Assembly: GCA_973895155.1 (NCBI GenBank)
Contig: OZ316895.1
Coordinates: forward strand, 744,001-808,000
Length of the DNA: 64,000 nt
Reading direction: 5' to 3'
Source of the DNA: Marsupella aquatica
Taxonomy: Eukaryota > Marchantiophyta
Under the pieces are notes generated by a model. The model saw nothing but the letters and a program-made list of their open reading frames with translations. It had not been told where the DNA came from and searched no databases. The position numbers and the translations under genes are program-made. Within the stretch, counting starts at the first letter, position 1; each line of letters starts with the position of its first letter. Positions 1 through 9,960 of this stretch are shown here, one piece after another.

Positions 1-3000
1 ACTGAGTACATCAAGACTTACGAGGACGAGGAGTCAGAAAGGGCAGCTCGAGAACGGCAGGAGCTCGCTCGATTGTGGGAGCTGCAGAAGACGGCTTTCT
101 TAGGAGGCGAACTCATCAAGGACGAGTTCCTGTGGATGCCTACTTCCAATCAACTCGACGATCTTCTGTTTTGCAAAGACAGCGTCGTCGGCATCCGAGA
201 GGCCATCAAGAACTGCAACGACATACACTGGGAATTAAAGGGTAGCACGGAAAGGTGGACCCAGGCAACGGTGCTAGGAGAAACCTCCACGGCAGCAGAG
301 ATGAAGAGGAAGGGAGCCATCAACGATGAAGCCACCCCGGCAAAAAGAACGAGGTCGGCGGCACCAAAGAAGCCAGCCGAGCAGCAGAGCAGGAGGCAGG
401 GAGAAGCCGAAGAGGAGGAGGTCGATCCCATCAAGGCCATTCCAACCAGGGATGACACCTGGAAGGGCTGGGCGGCAACCCTACCGGTGGAGGTGCAACT
501 ACATTTTGCACGGGAGGAGGATGCATGCTTTACGGCCATGCAGACCAAGAAGTACCAAGGCTTCATGGCCGGATCCGGCTTGGAGGCCTTTGTAAGATTA
601 CCATGGCTGAAGCCGGAGGTACCGGAGTCAGACCTATTAGAATTCGTGGGGTCATGGGAACCCGAGACCAATTGCACGAGGATATATGGGAGGGATTTCT
701 ATCTTACTCCCAAGGTAATTGCCGAAGTGTTTGGCTTGCCGATAGGCAATAAGACCAAAGTTGATACCAGGAAGACCTTGCCTGACAAGGAGTTCCGGTC
801 GTTCCCCGGGCCATCAACGAAGAATGGCTTCTTCCGGAACACCTGCACCAACCCGCACATAGGAGAGATGATCGACTTCTTGCGGGTGACCATGCATTGT
901 AACTTGCCGAGGGCAGAGATCGGCAAGGCACAGGTCTATCTGGCAGAAAGGCCAGACCCAAGCTGGGACTACAACGGGTACCTCCTCAACCAATTGAAGA
1001 AGATCTTAAAGGAGGAGCAGCAGGTAATCGGCATGGGGAGCGTGTCGCGGCTTGGCTATCACATGCCGCTGTTGTGCCGGTATGCCAGAGGTCAGACTTT
1101 TGCCCCGGTACTTCCCCTGCAGGTAAGGGCACCCGAGGAAGCTCCAACGCCGAGGCCGTTGGCTGAGAAGCCTCCACCACCTGTTAGTCCTACGATCGAG
1201 CAGGTGTTTAGGCCCAGGAAGGAAGACTTGTCGATGCAGCAACCAGACATGCAGAGTCTGCTGAAACTACTGGAGAAAGAAAAGAAATTGGCATCGGCAA
1301 CAACAACGGCAACGGCAACAATGCAGGACACTACTACAGAGGTAGGCCTACACCGGCTCACAAGAGAAAACCCCTTTGCTGGAAACAAGGAGAGAATCAG
1401 GCCGGAATCCAAGCCAGGTGTTCGAATGTACATGGGAACCTCAAGCTCCGAATCTGAGGCAGAATTGCCTGAAGCTCCTACCGACGAAGAGGAGAGGGAG
1501 AAGCCGGACGTCCAAGAAGTAGAGGAGGCAGTGGAGGACTGCAGCCATGATAATTCCGGCTATGGGTCGGACCATCACGTTCCAGGAGTAAGGACCTATG
1601 GCCGGTTTGTCCCCACACTTCCAAGGGTAGTGCGAGGGGACCCCAACCAGCAGAGTAGCCCTGAGTCTCCCCCACCAGATGTTGCTCCCCCGAGCTTCGA
1701 CGACATAAAACAGACGGTGCAGGAATTTCAGGAGCGAATCAAGCAGGAGGAAGAGGTCGCCCTGGCTAAGGAAAAGGATTTACCAGGAGGAGATTGGCCG
1801 GAGGACATCAGGCGGCTAGCCGAAAAAGGAAGCAAACCTCTAGCCACGATTGAAGAGATCCGCAGGACGGCTTGGGAGCAGAGGCCACGATGGGCGATGC
1901 CGATCACTTCTACTTACTCCACCTACGCTAAGAATAGAGCCATGGAGTATGGTGAGATGTGTGGGGAACTTGAGCTCGGCATCTTTGGAGAGGAGTTGGA
2001 GATAGGACCCTTTTTCCATAGGGAGCAGTTGGAGAAGCACCAATTAGAAGAAGCGGTGGCTTTAGAGAGAAGCAAGAAGGACGAGGTCATTCGGCGGCTT
2101 AGGAGGATGGAAGCCGAGATTGAAGATCTAAGGGCGGCCAAGAAAGCCCAAGATGAACTGCGGATTAAACGACATGAGCTGAACATCATGCAGGGGCAGT
2201 TGGACACCGCGCAGGCTGATAATCAGAATATCAAGGATAAACTGACTCAGACGCAGGAAGAGTTGGCCGACACGATCAAAGAGAGGGAGAAGTGGAAGCA
2301 AGAGCTGAAGAATACAGAGGAGGCCCACATAACAGCCAACAGCCGGGCCATGGCGGAGACCCAAAGAAAGGAATGGGCGTTGAAAGGGGAGCTCGAGAAA
2401 ATCCGCGGAGCCCTTGAGCAGAAGGAGGTCGAGTTAGGGAAATCCTATCAAGGGATTATGGCGCTGCAGCAGGAGCTTGCGTCCCTGACGGCCAGCTTCA
2501 AGGCCGACCTAAGGGAGAAGGACGAGATGCTCGAACAGACTTACGCCAAGATGAACCAGATGGAGTCTGTCATCATTGTAGAGCTCGACAAGGAGCTAAG
2601 AGCAACCCAGGAGGAGAGGGCTACCTTGAAGAAGGAATTGGAGGAAGCCCACAGGGAGCAGGAGGAGGCCAAAAACGAGCTGGAGGGGGCACATAAGGAC
2701 CTGGATGAAACCCAAGAGGAGTTGGAGGAAATCACGAGGAAGATGGAGAACCTACAGCGGCGGGCCGACAACCAAACAGAGCGGCTGAAGAAACAAGCCG
2801 CAGTATTTAAATGCTTAGCTGCAGCAGGTCCATCTCCCGTTGGGACAAACCAGTTACCAGGGGTGGTAATTGCCGAAGGACAAGCCGCGCCAACTGCACC
2901 AGTGCCGGAAGTAAGTGGGAAGGGGAAGGGACCAGCTGCCGAGCCACCAACGAAGAAGAAGCGGAAACCTTCAGGGTCAAGGAGTAATACGACTTCACAG

Positions 3001-3312
3001 GCCGTGGTGATCAAGGAGGTAGACCCAGCACCGACCCCAGACAGGGTCACGGCTAAGGATCCAACTACCCTAGGGGAAGGGGAGGCCGAAGCCGAGGGAG
3101 TGGCTGAAGCCGAAGCCGTGGGAGTGGCTGAGGCCGAAGCCATGGGTATTGCCGAGGCCGGTGTCGAGGCTGAAGCCGAAGGTGGACCCAGTCAGGCCGA
3201 TGGAGAGTTGACTCAGTCAAGGGCAGGTAATCTGTCAGTAGGCGGGCCAACGGCAGTGGCTGAGGAGGAAGTGTTGGGGGCGTCCATTGAGGATCCACCA
3301 CCGGTGTCGTGA
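1..3312 (+). CDS. Transposon-encoded coiled-coil protein, copy A (intact, 5' truncated by window edge)
   Basis: Reading frame 1 is open from base 1 to the TGA at 3310-3312, 1,103 residues. Comparison with copy B shows that only about 18 N-terminal residues lie outside the window. The first in-window Met (base 73) is therefore not the start. Residues ~130-330 form a globular region (WKGWAATLPVEVQLHF, FYLTPKVIAEVFGLPIG, GEMIDFLRVTMHC) that resembles the 'putative plant transposon protein' domains found in plant mobile elements; this is family resemblance by eye. Residues ~330-600 are Pro/Glu-rich. About 640-920 is a long coiled coil of heptad-like E/K/L/Q repeats. The C-terminus is Ala/Glu-rich with a KKKRKPSGSR basic stretch that could be a nuclear signal. 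There is no reverse transcriptase, integrase or recognisable DDE catalytic core. The function is unknown; it could be a Gag-like or accessory transposition protein. Confidence 0.7.
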   Translation, partial: TEYIKTYEDEESERAARERQELARLWELQKTAFLGGELIKDEFLWMPTSNQLDDLLFCKDSVVGIREAIKNCNDIHWELKGSTERWTQATVLGETSTAAEMKRKGAINDEATPAKRTRSAAPKKPAEQQSRRQGEAEEEEVDPIKAIPTRDDTWKGWAATLPVEVQLHFAREEDACFTAMQTKKYQGFMAGSGLEAFVRLPWLKPEVPESDLLEFVGSWEPETNCTRIYGRDFYLTPKVIAEVFGLPIGNKTKVDTRKTLPDKEFRSFPGPSTKNGFFRNTCTNPHIGEMIDFLRVTMHCNLPRAEIGKAQVYLAERPDPSWDYNGYLLNQLKKILKEEQQVIGMGSVSRLGYHMPLLCRYARGQTFAPVLPLQVRAPEEAPTPRPLAEKPPPPVSPTIEQVFRPRKEDLSMQQPDMQSLLKLLEKEKKLASATTTATATMQDTTTEVGLHRLTRENPFAGNKERIRPESKPGVRMYMGTSSSESEAELPEAPTDEEEREKPDVQEVEEAVEDCSHDNSGYGSDHHVPGVRTYGRFVPTLPRVVRGDPNQQSSPESPPPDVAPPSFDDIKQTVQEFQERIKQEEEVALAKEKDLPGGDWPEDIRRLAEKGSKPLATIEEIRRTAWEQRPRWAMPITSTYSTYAKNRAMEYGEMCGELELGIFGEELEIGPFFHREQLEKHQLEEAVALERSKKDEVIRRLRRMEAEIEDLRAAKKAQDELRIKRHELNIMQGQLDTAQADNQNIKDKLTQTQEELADTIKEREKWKQELKNTEEAHITANSRAMAETQRKEWALKGELEKIRGALEQKEVELGKSYQGIMALQQELASLTASFKADLREKDEMLEQTYAKMNQMESVIIVELDKELRATQEERATLKKELEEAHREQEEAKNELEGAHKDLDETQEELEEITRKMENLQRRADNQTERLKKQAAVFKCLAAAGPSPVGTNQLPGVVIAEGQAAPTAPVPEVSGKGKGPAAEPPTKKKRKPSGSRSNTTSQAVVIKEVDPAPTPDRVTAKDPTTLGEGEAEAEGVAEAEAVGVAEAEAMGIAEAGVEAEAEGGPSQADGELTQSRAGNLSVGGPTAVAEEEVLGASIEDPPPVS

Positions 3313-4224
3313 CGGTGCAAGGGCGCCGTTCCTTTTAGGGAGGGCGGACGTGGAGGGAGGAGGCGTGAGTGGGCAGGGCGGGCGCGGATCTCCACGTTTA
3401 GGATTAGGATCAGAACCAGGAGCGGCCCTGACACTTAGCTTAGTGGGATTGCGGTCCCACTGGTAGGAGCAACACTTGTGCTCCTGCCTTGCTGTACATA
3501 GGTAGATTCGGGCAAGTAGATGACTGTCAGGTAGATTAGGCTTACGATGCAAAGAATGGCGGATCCACTACCAGGATAAGTACCTGGGCAGCGGGGAGCT
3601 CAGGGCCTCTTCTTTAGCAAGTTTTTAGTTTGCACCAGCCGGGCTGGGATCAAGTAGTACGAGAAGCTCTCGGTTAGTCATACAGTGACCCTTGTGTATA
3701 TTCATGTTTCCTCATGCCTAAGAGCTGAATAGAGTTGGCCTCACGGCTTAGTTCGCAGAACTTGTGTATGAGATGTACTGTTTGTATGGCAAGTGCATGG
3801 TATGACTCAGTCAGAATGAGTCATTTTGCTATTTGTGTGTCGCATTAACTTGTGTGAAGAGTGCCCACATCAACAGAAGGAAGGAAAGTAAGCAAGGGAG
3901 TGAGAGTTGGATGTGTCGAGCTGAGAGAGGTCTTAGCGGCTTAACCAAGCCTATTGGGGATCATTCCGGCGGCGGAATCCAAACATACCTAACAAGAAGA
4001 CAGGGGAAGACAGGGGAAGGCCTATATTAGGCCGGCTACGTATCTCATGACCCGATGAAGGATCTGTCCAGTATATGTGTGTAAAATGTTAATAGTAGTA
4101 GCAGAAGGTTAGCAGCGTCCCATGCCGCTAAGCCGCGGAAACGGCCTCGCCAAGCACGAAACCTGCGGGAATCGGCTTGAGCTGGGGGGTTTCTTGGGTT
4201 TAGGGAGCCATGGGACGCACCACA
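3313..4224 (+). other. 3' non-coding region of element A with conserved hairpin
   Basis: No gene is seen here. A 14-bp GC-rich hairpin sequence, read as TTCCGGCGGCGGAA on this strand, lies at 3964-3977, 247 bases before the element end. The same motif occurs 246 bases from the 3' end of copy B and 170 bases from that of the distinct element at 23752-26422. It is the only clear non-coding similarity shared by all three elements. Confidence 0.6.
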
Positions 4225-4314
4225 AGGTTGTAGCCTAAGGGTTGTAGCCTCAGAAAATAGAAACAATAACAGATCAATAATAAAATAATGACGTCTATAA
4301 TAGAAACTTTAAGC

Positions 4315-6006
4315 TTATAGCTTGCGAATGACCTTTGGATTGGGTGGATCCGGCCTTTTCACAGCTGATCTCTTGGGTGCCTCAATCGCAACAACATCCT
4401 TCAGCCCTCCTCGAGACCGCAGTGATCGCTCCACCGGACCAGTTTGCGAAGGTTGGAGCGATGAGGCGGGAAGACCTTCAAATGGTTGTGGCATTTGATT
4501 CAAATATTCCACAATCTAGGAATCCGATTCCAAAATATCCGGTGCCACAATTTCTACGCGAGTCACCTCTGCAATATATCGGGGTCGAGACCACGAACCC
4601 GGTCGCGTCAAGTCAGCTGTTAGTCTCTTAACGACTTGAGCCAAGTCTGGTGCCAAAAACATTCCCAGGTCTTGCACTCGATTCTTGGAAAAGCGGACAT
4701 TATTGATGATTGTCTCCATTCTGGATGCAGTGGCAGTCTTCTCCTCGGTAATCAAAAGACCCTTCCAATATTGCAAAGCAAGGACTGCCTGGACTCGGAG
4801 CTGCTCCGGTGAATATTTATTCCAATCATCCAACGAGACCGTACTTAAGGGTGGATCGTTAAATTCAAACTCCGGGCGAAGAAAATAGTCTAATATTTTC
4901 TTCTTAACTGCAACTGAGGGTGAAGAAGGCTTTTTCAAATTCAGCCTTATTTTCGGTAGATGTTGTGCCTCAGGAATAAGCGAAAGATCCTTGGCCCTCT
5001 CGGCCTCCTTCCTCACTGCCTCCAGTCTTGCGGCTTCTTCTCTCTCCAGTCTTGCGGAATCGACCTTTTCCGCCTCCAACTTCTCCGCCTCCATCCTCTC
5101 CGGTCTTGCGGTCTCGTCCACCATCCTCTCGGCCAGCAGCCTCTCAGCCGCCACACTCTCCGCCTTGGCCCTATTTTCCTCTGTCACTAAAAGGACTCTC
5201 ACAGCCTCCGTGTTCTCGGCCTCCGCTTTCTCCGCCTGGGCTTTCTCAGCCTGGGCTTTCTCAGCCTGGGCTTTCTCAGCCTCCGCTTTCTCCGCCTGGG
5301 CTTTCTCAGCCTCCGCTTTCTCCGCCTGGGCTTTCTTAGCCTGGGCATTCTCAGCCTGGGCTTTCTCAGCCTCCGCTTTCTCCGCCTGGGCTTTCTCGGC
5401 ATCCGCTTTCTCCACTTGGGCTTTCTCAGCCTCCGCTTTCTCCGCCTGGGCTTTCTTAGCCTGGGCTTTCTCAGCCTGGGCTTTCTCAGCCTGGGCTTTC
5501 TCGGCATCCGCTTTCTCCGCCTGGGCTTTCTCGGCATCCGCTTTCTCCGCCTCGGCTTTCTCCTTCTTCTTCGCGGCAGTTGCTTTTCTAGCTGCTGCCT
5601 TTTTCTTCTTAACCTCCTTCTTTTGAAGCTCCTCTTGCCGGGCCGCCTCTTGTCGGGATGCCTCCTCCTGCCGGGCCGCCTCCTTCTTTTGAAGCTCCTC
5701 TTGCCGGGCCGCCTCCTGCCGGGCCGCCTCCTTCTTTTGAAGCTCCTCTTGCCGGGCCGCCTCCTGCCGGGCCTCCTCCTGCCGGGCCGCCTCCTCTCTG
5801 GCCTCCTCCTGCCGGGCCGCCTCCTCTCGGTCCACCTCATGTCGAGGCTCCTGTGTGGCCTCTTCATCAGAGTCCTCAGCATCCTCGGAACCCTCCATCT
5901 CCTCATCCTCTTCATCAGCGTCCTCAGCGTCCTTCATCTCCTCTCCGTCACTCTCTTCATCTCCTCTATTGTCAGAATCTCCGACATCGTTCTGCGTATC
6001 GGTCAT
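4315..6006 (-). CDS. Acidic Lys/Ala/Glu-repeat protein, unknown function
   Basis: The ATG at 6006 opens a 496-codon frame ending in TAG at 4516-4518. The same frame then continues for 67 sense codons to TAA at 4315, reading PQPFEGLPASSL and later KRPDPPNPKVIRKL, so the TAG may be a nonsense mutation or a readthrough site. Residues ~10-55 are very acidic (EDADEEDEEMEGSEDAED). Residues ~60-130 are EEAARQ-type repeats. Residues ~140-270 are about 25 pentapeptides of AEKAQ/AEKAE type, expected to form a long single helix. The C-terminal ~170 residues look globular (ILDYFLRPEFEF, DDWNKYSPEQLRVQAVLALQYWKGLL). I do not recognise the family. It lies 292 bp downstream of the ParB/methyltransferase-like gene on the same strand, and the gap holds two palindromes. 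A GTAAGT donor near 6254 and a TTATTCAG acceptor near 6126 suggest a 5'-UTR intron or a link to that gene. Confidence 0.55.
5206..5562 (-). repeat. 15-bp coding minisatellite (AEKA[Q/E/D] pentapeptides)
   Basis: About 24 tandem 15-bp units of the type GCCTGGGCTTTCTCA (plus strand) alternate with GCCTCCGCTTTCTCC and GGCATCCGCTTTCTCC variants. All stay in frame and encode Ala-Glu-Lys-Ala plus Gln, Glu or Asp. Variation is confined to the fifth residue and silent sites. Copy number is likely to vary between individuals. Confidence 0.9.
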
Positions 6007-6160
6007 CCACTTTGGATCTTGGTCATTGACATCCCCATCCGCGTCACCTTCCGCGTCACCTTCCCCTCACCATCCGCATCACCATTGCTCCCTGCATCCT
6101 CAACATTGAAGCTGCAGTCGACTTGATCTGAATAAAATCAAATCATTTGATAAGAATGAC

Positions 6161-6219
6161 TCACGCGCATATTCGCGTGAAAAGAAATGTTATGAATGTC
6201 CACGCGCATGTTCGCGTGA
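6161..6219. promoter_or_regulatory. Two palindromic CACGCG-N6-CGCGTG sites
   Basis: TCACGCGCATATTCGCGTGA (6161-6180) and CACGCGCATGTTCGCGTGA (6201-6219) sit 20 bases apart in the gap between the ParB/methyltransferase-like gene and the acidic-protein gene. Arms TCACGCG/CGCGTGA are perfect inverted repeats. They belong to a motif family dispersed from 6.2 to 22.0 kb. A role as protein-binding site is inferred. Confidence 0.55.
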
Positions 6220-6298
6220 CGCAATAAAAAGTAAGAGGTTTCAAAAGTAACTTACCTTGGATTGGCCCACTAGGGTACTCCGTTGGTCGAATATACAA

Positions 6299-9200
6299 TC
6301 AATCGGAATCTTCAGAGAGTGCATACTCTTGCAATAATTGATTACAAATATTATCAGGGATATGTTGTTCGTGGAGGACATCCAAAACATCAGCCCTGAG
6401 AGCAGTTACGGATGGACGGTACTTCATTAATTTATCTATACATTTTTCTATACTAGCCCGTACTGGGTCAATCAATGACAGCGTTGTATCAATTGTCACC
6501 GTGGTGTGTTGCAAGAAACAAGACAACTCCCTATGCGTTGCCACAGGGCAGTAATATTTTACATTGGATCCAACATCCTGTAAAAAAAACCGAAATTAGT
6601 TCACAATATTAATTGAGAATATAATAATCTAAATAATCTTAAAATCGAAACCCCAAAATATAAATCTCAAAACTTACCATTAAGCACTGGATCAAGTTCG
6701 TTCCCTCACCGAAGCATATAGCCCATTCCCCACATTGGACGAATTGACTAACAATACTTTCAAAGAATGGAAGTATCTTTTCTGGGGAAGGTGTCGTGAA
6801 CTCGCCGCTCTCTTCAAAATTGGCTATCTTCTCAATCTGATATTTGGAGACCAATTGGAACTCGAGGGCTTGTGGATCGCCCATTGTGCTGAAGGCCAAG
6901 CTGTGAAAAGCGTAGGTTACAATAAGCTTCTTCTCCTTCGGCCGCTTCTGAATATAATGGCTATCGACAGCAACGTAGTGTGTGTACTTCCCTAATTCCC
7001 GTTTGATTAAGTAAGACTCAACGGGAGAGGCTACAATAATAACCACATGGTGTGGTTTTGCCCCTATCTCGCTAGTAGCACGAAATAACCCCTCATAGAA
7101 TGAGCAATTTGGCGGACGCAAATCTCCCATTGATGAGGGATCAAAATAAATCAAGCTCGCAAGGTTCTTGTCTTCACGTATGATACAGTCTGCAAACCCA
7201 ACATTTTGTATATCCTGTAGGGATTGCAATTTCAGCCTCTCACCGATCGGCCGCACTAGTTGGTTTCCTTGACTATCAACTGATTTCTGTATTCCTTCCA
7301 CCAACCTGTAGAATATAGGGTCGATCTCCTTCAACAAATTATCATTACTAATATTTACATTTAAGCACTTCTTCAGATAACCACTCAACGCATCTCTCAA
7401 CTGCTTCAGCACCATCTTGTCGAGCTTAAAGCGATCAATCATTCCTTTGACCCGCAATTTCCGCGCTGAATCTGTCAGACTTTTCAGCTTCGTCCGGGTG
7501 GATGTTTCCCCGTTGAGTTTACTCAATAATAAAATCTCAAACTCAACTTTCGTCTTCTTCTTTATACAGAATTGCTCCAAACTCATGCTGGTCGTTGACA
7601 ACACTGGAGCCTCAGAGGACTTCCTTGCCTTCCCAGATTTCACTTTGATGTTTCGGTTTTTGAGTATAGACAGTCTTCCGCTCAACATATATTCCGCTGC
7701 CTTTCGAAGAACCGAGTCTGAGCACCCTTGACAAGAACGGAATGTCTTCTTTAGAAGATGATAAGCACACGGATTATCCGCAATTTTGACGGCGTCCCTC
7801 TGTAAAATTCCGTTGTAAATTACAAGCTCTCCTGTCCTTGATAGTTCGTAGACCTCCATCCACTTCTTGAATGTTTTGTCCTCCATTGTAAAGAGAAACA
7901 GAGCCAATTCTCCAAATTTCATCATTTCGTTCTTCCCCATTTGAGCCCATGGGCAAACAAAACTCGGAGCTCTCATAAATACCTGAAAAACAATGGAAAC
8001 ATGACAATTCTAAGCTTGACGCGACCGTTCGTGTGACAAAAGTTTATACGATAATGTGATCGAAGAGGGTTATTTATATACCTTCCAATTTGAATGACGA
8101 TAATGTGATCTAGGCCGCCCAAATGAGTTCCAGATATTACGACACTGTCGTACAATGGTGAGAAACTGTCCTTCTTCCATTGATGTTTGATGACAGTGGT
8201 TCAGAGCTTTCGATAATCCCATCAAATGAACATTATTGTCGTTGTTGAGCGTTACCCAAAACATTACAGCTTCTACAGTACCGCAAGCGTCTCGTACAAC
8301 TTGGCTGACTTTGTCGTCCTCTCTTAGCAATTTGTATGCCATTATTGTGTGCTGGCCTCCGAGTATCCAGAAATGACTGGTCATAATGTCCTCCTCCTTT
8401 GGCGATGAATCGTAGGGTGTCCCATTGTAGTCGGGATCTCTGTCGGCCTCCAACTGAACCCACTTCACAGGGACTAAAAAGTAGCATCGCTTCTCAAACT
8501 TTATAGCCGAATGAGAGAGGAGTGAATTCTTTAGCCTATCTGTGTAATCCTGATTCCACTCTCGGCACTTGATGTGGTCCTGTGCAAGATGACAACGTGA
8601 TGTCTCAACAAAAAATGACTTGTTGTTAAATATATTCACAGCACTATATTCTTTGAGGAAAGAATCGAACATAGCCCCGACATTCGCTGAGGTAATTACT
8701 TTCGGAAGATTCTCCGCCAAGTATACTTCAACCTTGCTCACTGGCGGGGCCTTTCCCAAGCGAAATCCCTGGTTGAAAGGAACTCTCTGGAACTCAAGTA
8801 CGTCAATAATGTATTGACAAATCAAATCTCCCGTTGATGCCTCTGGATCGGAAGGATATCCCACACTAGTAACCTTTTCCAAGGCGTGCCTTGCACCTAG
8901 AAGATCATTGATTCTGGGCTGATTGAAGGTTACATATTGCGTTCGATCTAAACAAATGCTTATTTTGTCTTCCTGCTGGTCGTCGCTGACTAGCAGAACC
9001 AATCCCTCTGTACACTCTTTAACTTTCATGTTCTTCTCAAAGAAACACCCGAGAATTTTTGATCTCTCCAAAACTGTAGCTTTATCATTTCTTGCCACCA
9101 CAAGACGGACAGCCCCATTGCGAACGACTATTCCAAAATTGGATATCTCAGTCGATTCAAAGAGATGGATACTCTTTGTCTCCGTTGTTCTCTCTCTGAT

Positions 9201-9320
9201 TGACTTTCCTCGATATGCAAGTATGGATGTCTCCGCGGGAGTCATTTTTGTCTTGGTTTTCTTTCGAGAAGCAGCTTTAGACGAGTCTCTTTTCCGCTTT
9301 GAGGTTCCGGCAGGATCCAT
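6299..9320 (-). CDS. ParB-like / permuted methyltransferase-like protein (3 exons, ~940 aa)
   Basis: Three exons join in frame: 9320-8082 (413 codons), 7982-6678 (435) and 6577-6299 (92 plus TGA). Donors are GTATAT and GTAAGT; acceptors are TTTTTCAG and TTTTACAG. All junctions are phase 0. The N-terminus is basic (SKRKRDSSKAASRKKTKTK, likely nuclear signal). Residues ~235-400 look ParB-like: CREWNQDYTDRLKNSLLSHS resembles the R-x-x..L..SI region, and FWILGGQHTIMAYKLL resembles the GxHRxxA box, with the usual Arg replaced by Thr. Near residues ~695-850 are YFDPSSMG and WAICFGEGTNLIQCLM, in the order expected of beta-class DNA methyltransferases (DPPY first, FxGxG last). DPPY has become DPSS, so activity may be lost. 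Methyltransferase and ParB assignments rest on motif reading only. Intron 1 contains one palindromic site, and another lies 50 bp upstream of the ATG. Confidence 0.6.
8017..8037. promoter_or_regulatory. Palindromic site in intron 1 of the ParB-like gene
   Basis: TGACGCGACCGTTCGTGTGA is a degenerate copy (one arm mutated) of the CACGCG-N6-CGCGTG motif. It lies within the 99-bp intron 7983-8081, one of the few non-coding stretches of the gene. Confidence 0.4.
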
Positions 9321-9395
9321 TCTGAAACAGACAAATATTGAAAGTTAAATGTTTATTATAAAATACTAACACGCGCATGGTCGCGTCATGCCGAA
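9321..9395. promoter_or_regulatory. Short gap upstream of the ParB-like gene with a palindromic site
   Basis: Only 75 bp separate the ATG of the ParB-like gene (9320) from the stop codon of the preceding F-box-like gene (9396). CACGCGCATGGTCGCGTCA lies at 9370-9388. The gap is very short for a plant promoter, which fits a compact mobile-element or virus-like gene layout. A role in control is inferred. Confidence 0.4.
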
Positions 9396-9926
9396 TTACA
9401 TTTTAGGAACATTTATCCTGACCCAATCTTCTCGCTCATCTTTATCTAACCAAAACCAAAGGTTCCTAAACGTGTCAAGTTCAGATCCTTCAAATCCACC
9501 CAAAATGTCCAGTGGCGGGAGAGTTCTAATGGATTCTGTAAATCTTAATGCTACACTCTGTGAAGTCAAATGCCTTCGAAGCGATTCATATCCTGGTCTA
9601 TCAGTGAAGTCGTAAGCTACCAAGGTGACCGTCGCCCAAGTACTACTATAAGTAACTATGTGGCACCACTTCTTACTGACTGTTCGAATGGCGATCAAGT
9701 CCATGACCCGATTTTTAATCGCAGTATCCGACAAATTCCCAAGATAGTGGAAAAACTCTTTGACTAATGGCCAAATATATTTCTCGACAATATCGTCCGA
9801 AAGACCGGATATCAGGTCTTCAGCTTGACTCCATATCATGTTTCGGTTCATAACCTTTGCATGTGCAATGCGCTCCATCATCATTTGACGATGAGATTTT
9901 CGATTCATGTCAAAGGACTGCAGCAT
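9396..9926 (-). CDS. F-box-like protein, tandem copy 1
   Basis: The frame has 176 codons. SDDIVEKYIWPLVKEF followed by LIAIRTVSKKWCHIVTYSSTWATV has the spacing and residues of an F-box (Leu/Pro-Ile-Trp-Pro, then V-SK-W-x-x-Val...Trp). F-box proteins recruit substrates to SCF ubiquitin ligases through Skp1. No leucine-rich or kelch repeats follow; the C-terminal 80 residues are unrecognised and end with LDTFRNLWFWLDKDERED. Two paralogues sit immediately upstream in the same orientation. The true start may be at an internal Met or on an upstream exon, since TGCTGCAG just before the frame could be an acceptor. Confidence 0.5.
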   Translation of the reverse strand: MLQSFDMNRKSHRQMMMERIAHAKVMNRNMIWSQAEDLISGLSDDIVEKYIWPLVKEFFHYLGNLSDTAIKNRVMDLIAIRTVSKKWCHIVTYSSTWATVTLVAYDFTDRPGYESLRRHLTSQSVALRFTESIRTLPPLDILGGFEGSELDTFRNLWFWLDKDEREDWVRINVPKM

Positions 9927-9960
9927 AATATGGAAAAGATTAAGAACAAGAACCTATCCA

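Larger units (their letters stand above)
1..4224 (+). mobile_element. Coiled-coil-protein transposable element, copy A (5' end outside window)
   Basis: The window opens inside this element. Coding sequence runs to 3312 and about 900 bases of non-coding 3' region follow. The 3' terminus is placed at 4224 (...GACGCACCACA) because similarity with the inverted copy at 12719-17377 stops there: copy A continues AGGTTGTAG and copy B continues with unrelated DNA. No LTR is visible. The last 110 bases can fold, because GCGTCCCATG (4115-4124) pairs with CATGGGACGC (4209-4218). By eye the two copies differ only at scattered bases, so both insertions look fairly recent. The 5' terminus and the upstream half of the target duplication cannot be seen here. 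Confidence 0.75.

Noticed and set aside
4991-6126. Long plus-strand frames rich in Leu/Phe/Ser/Ala opposite the acidic-repeat gene
   Set aside because: They are translations of the complement of the 15-bp repeat array and EEAARQ-type codons; the repeat is explained by the minus-strand protein, and the plus frames have no start context or domain.
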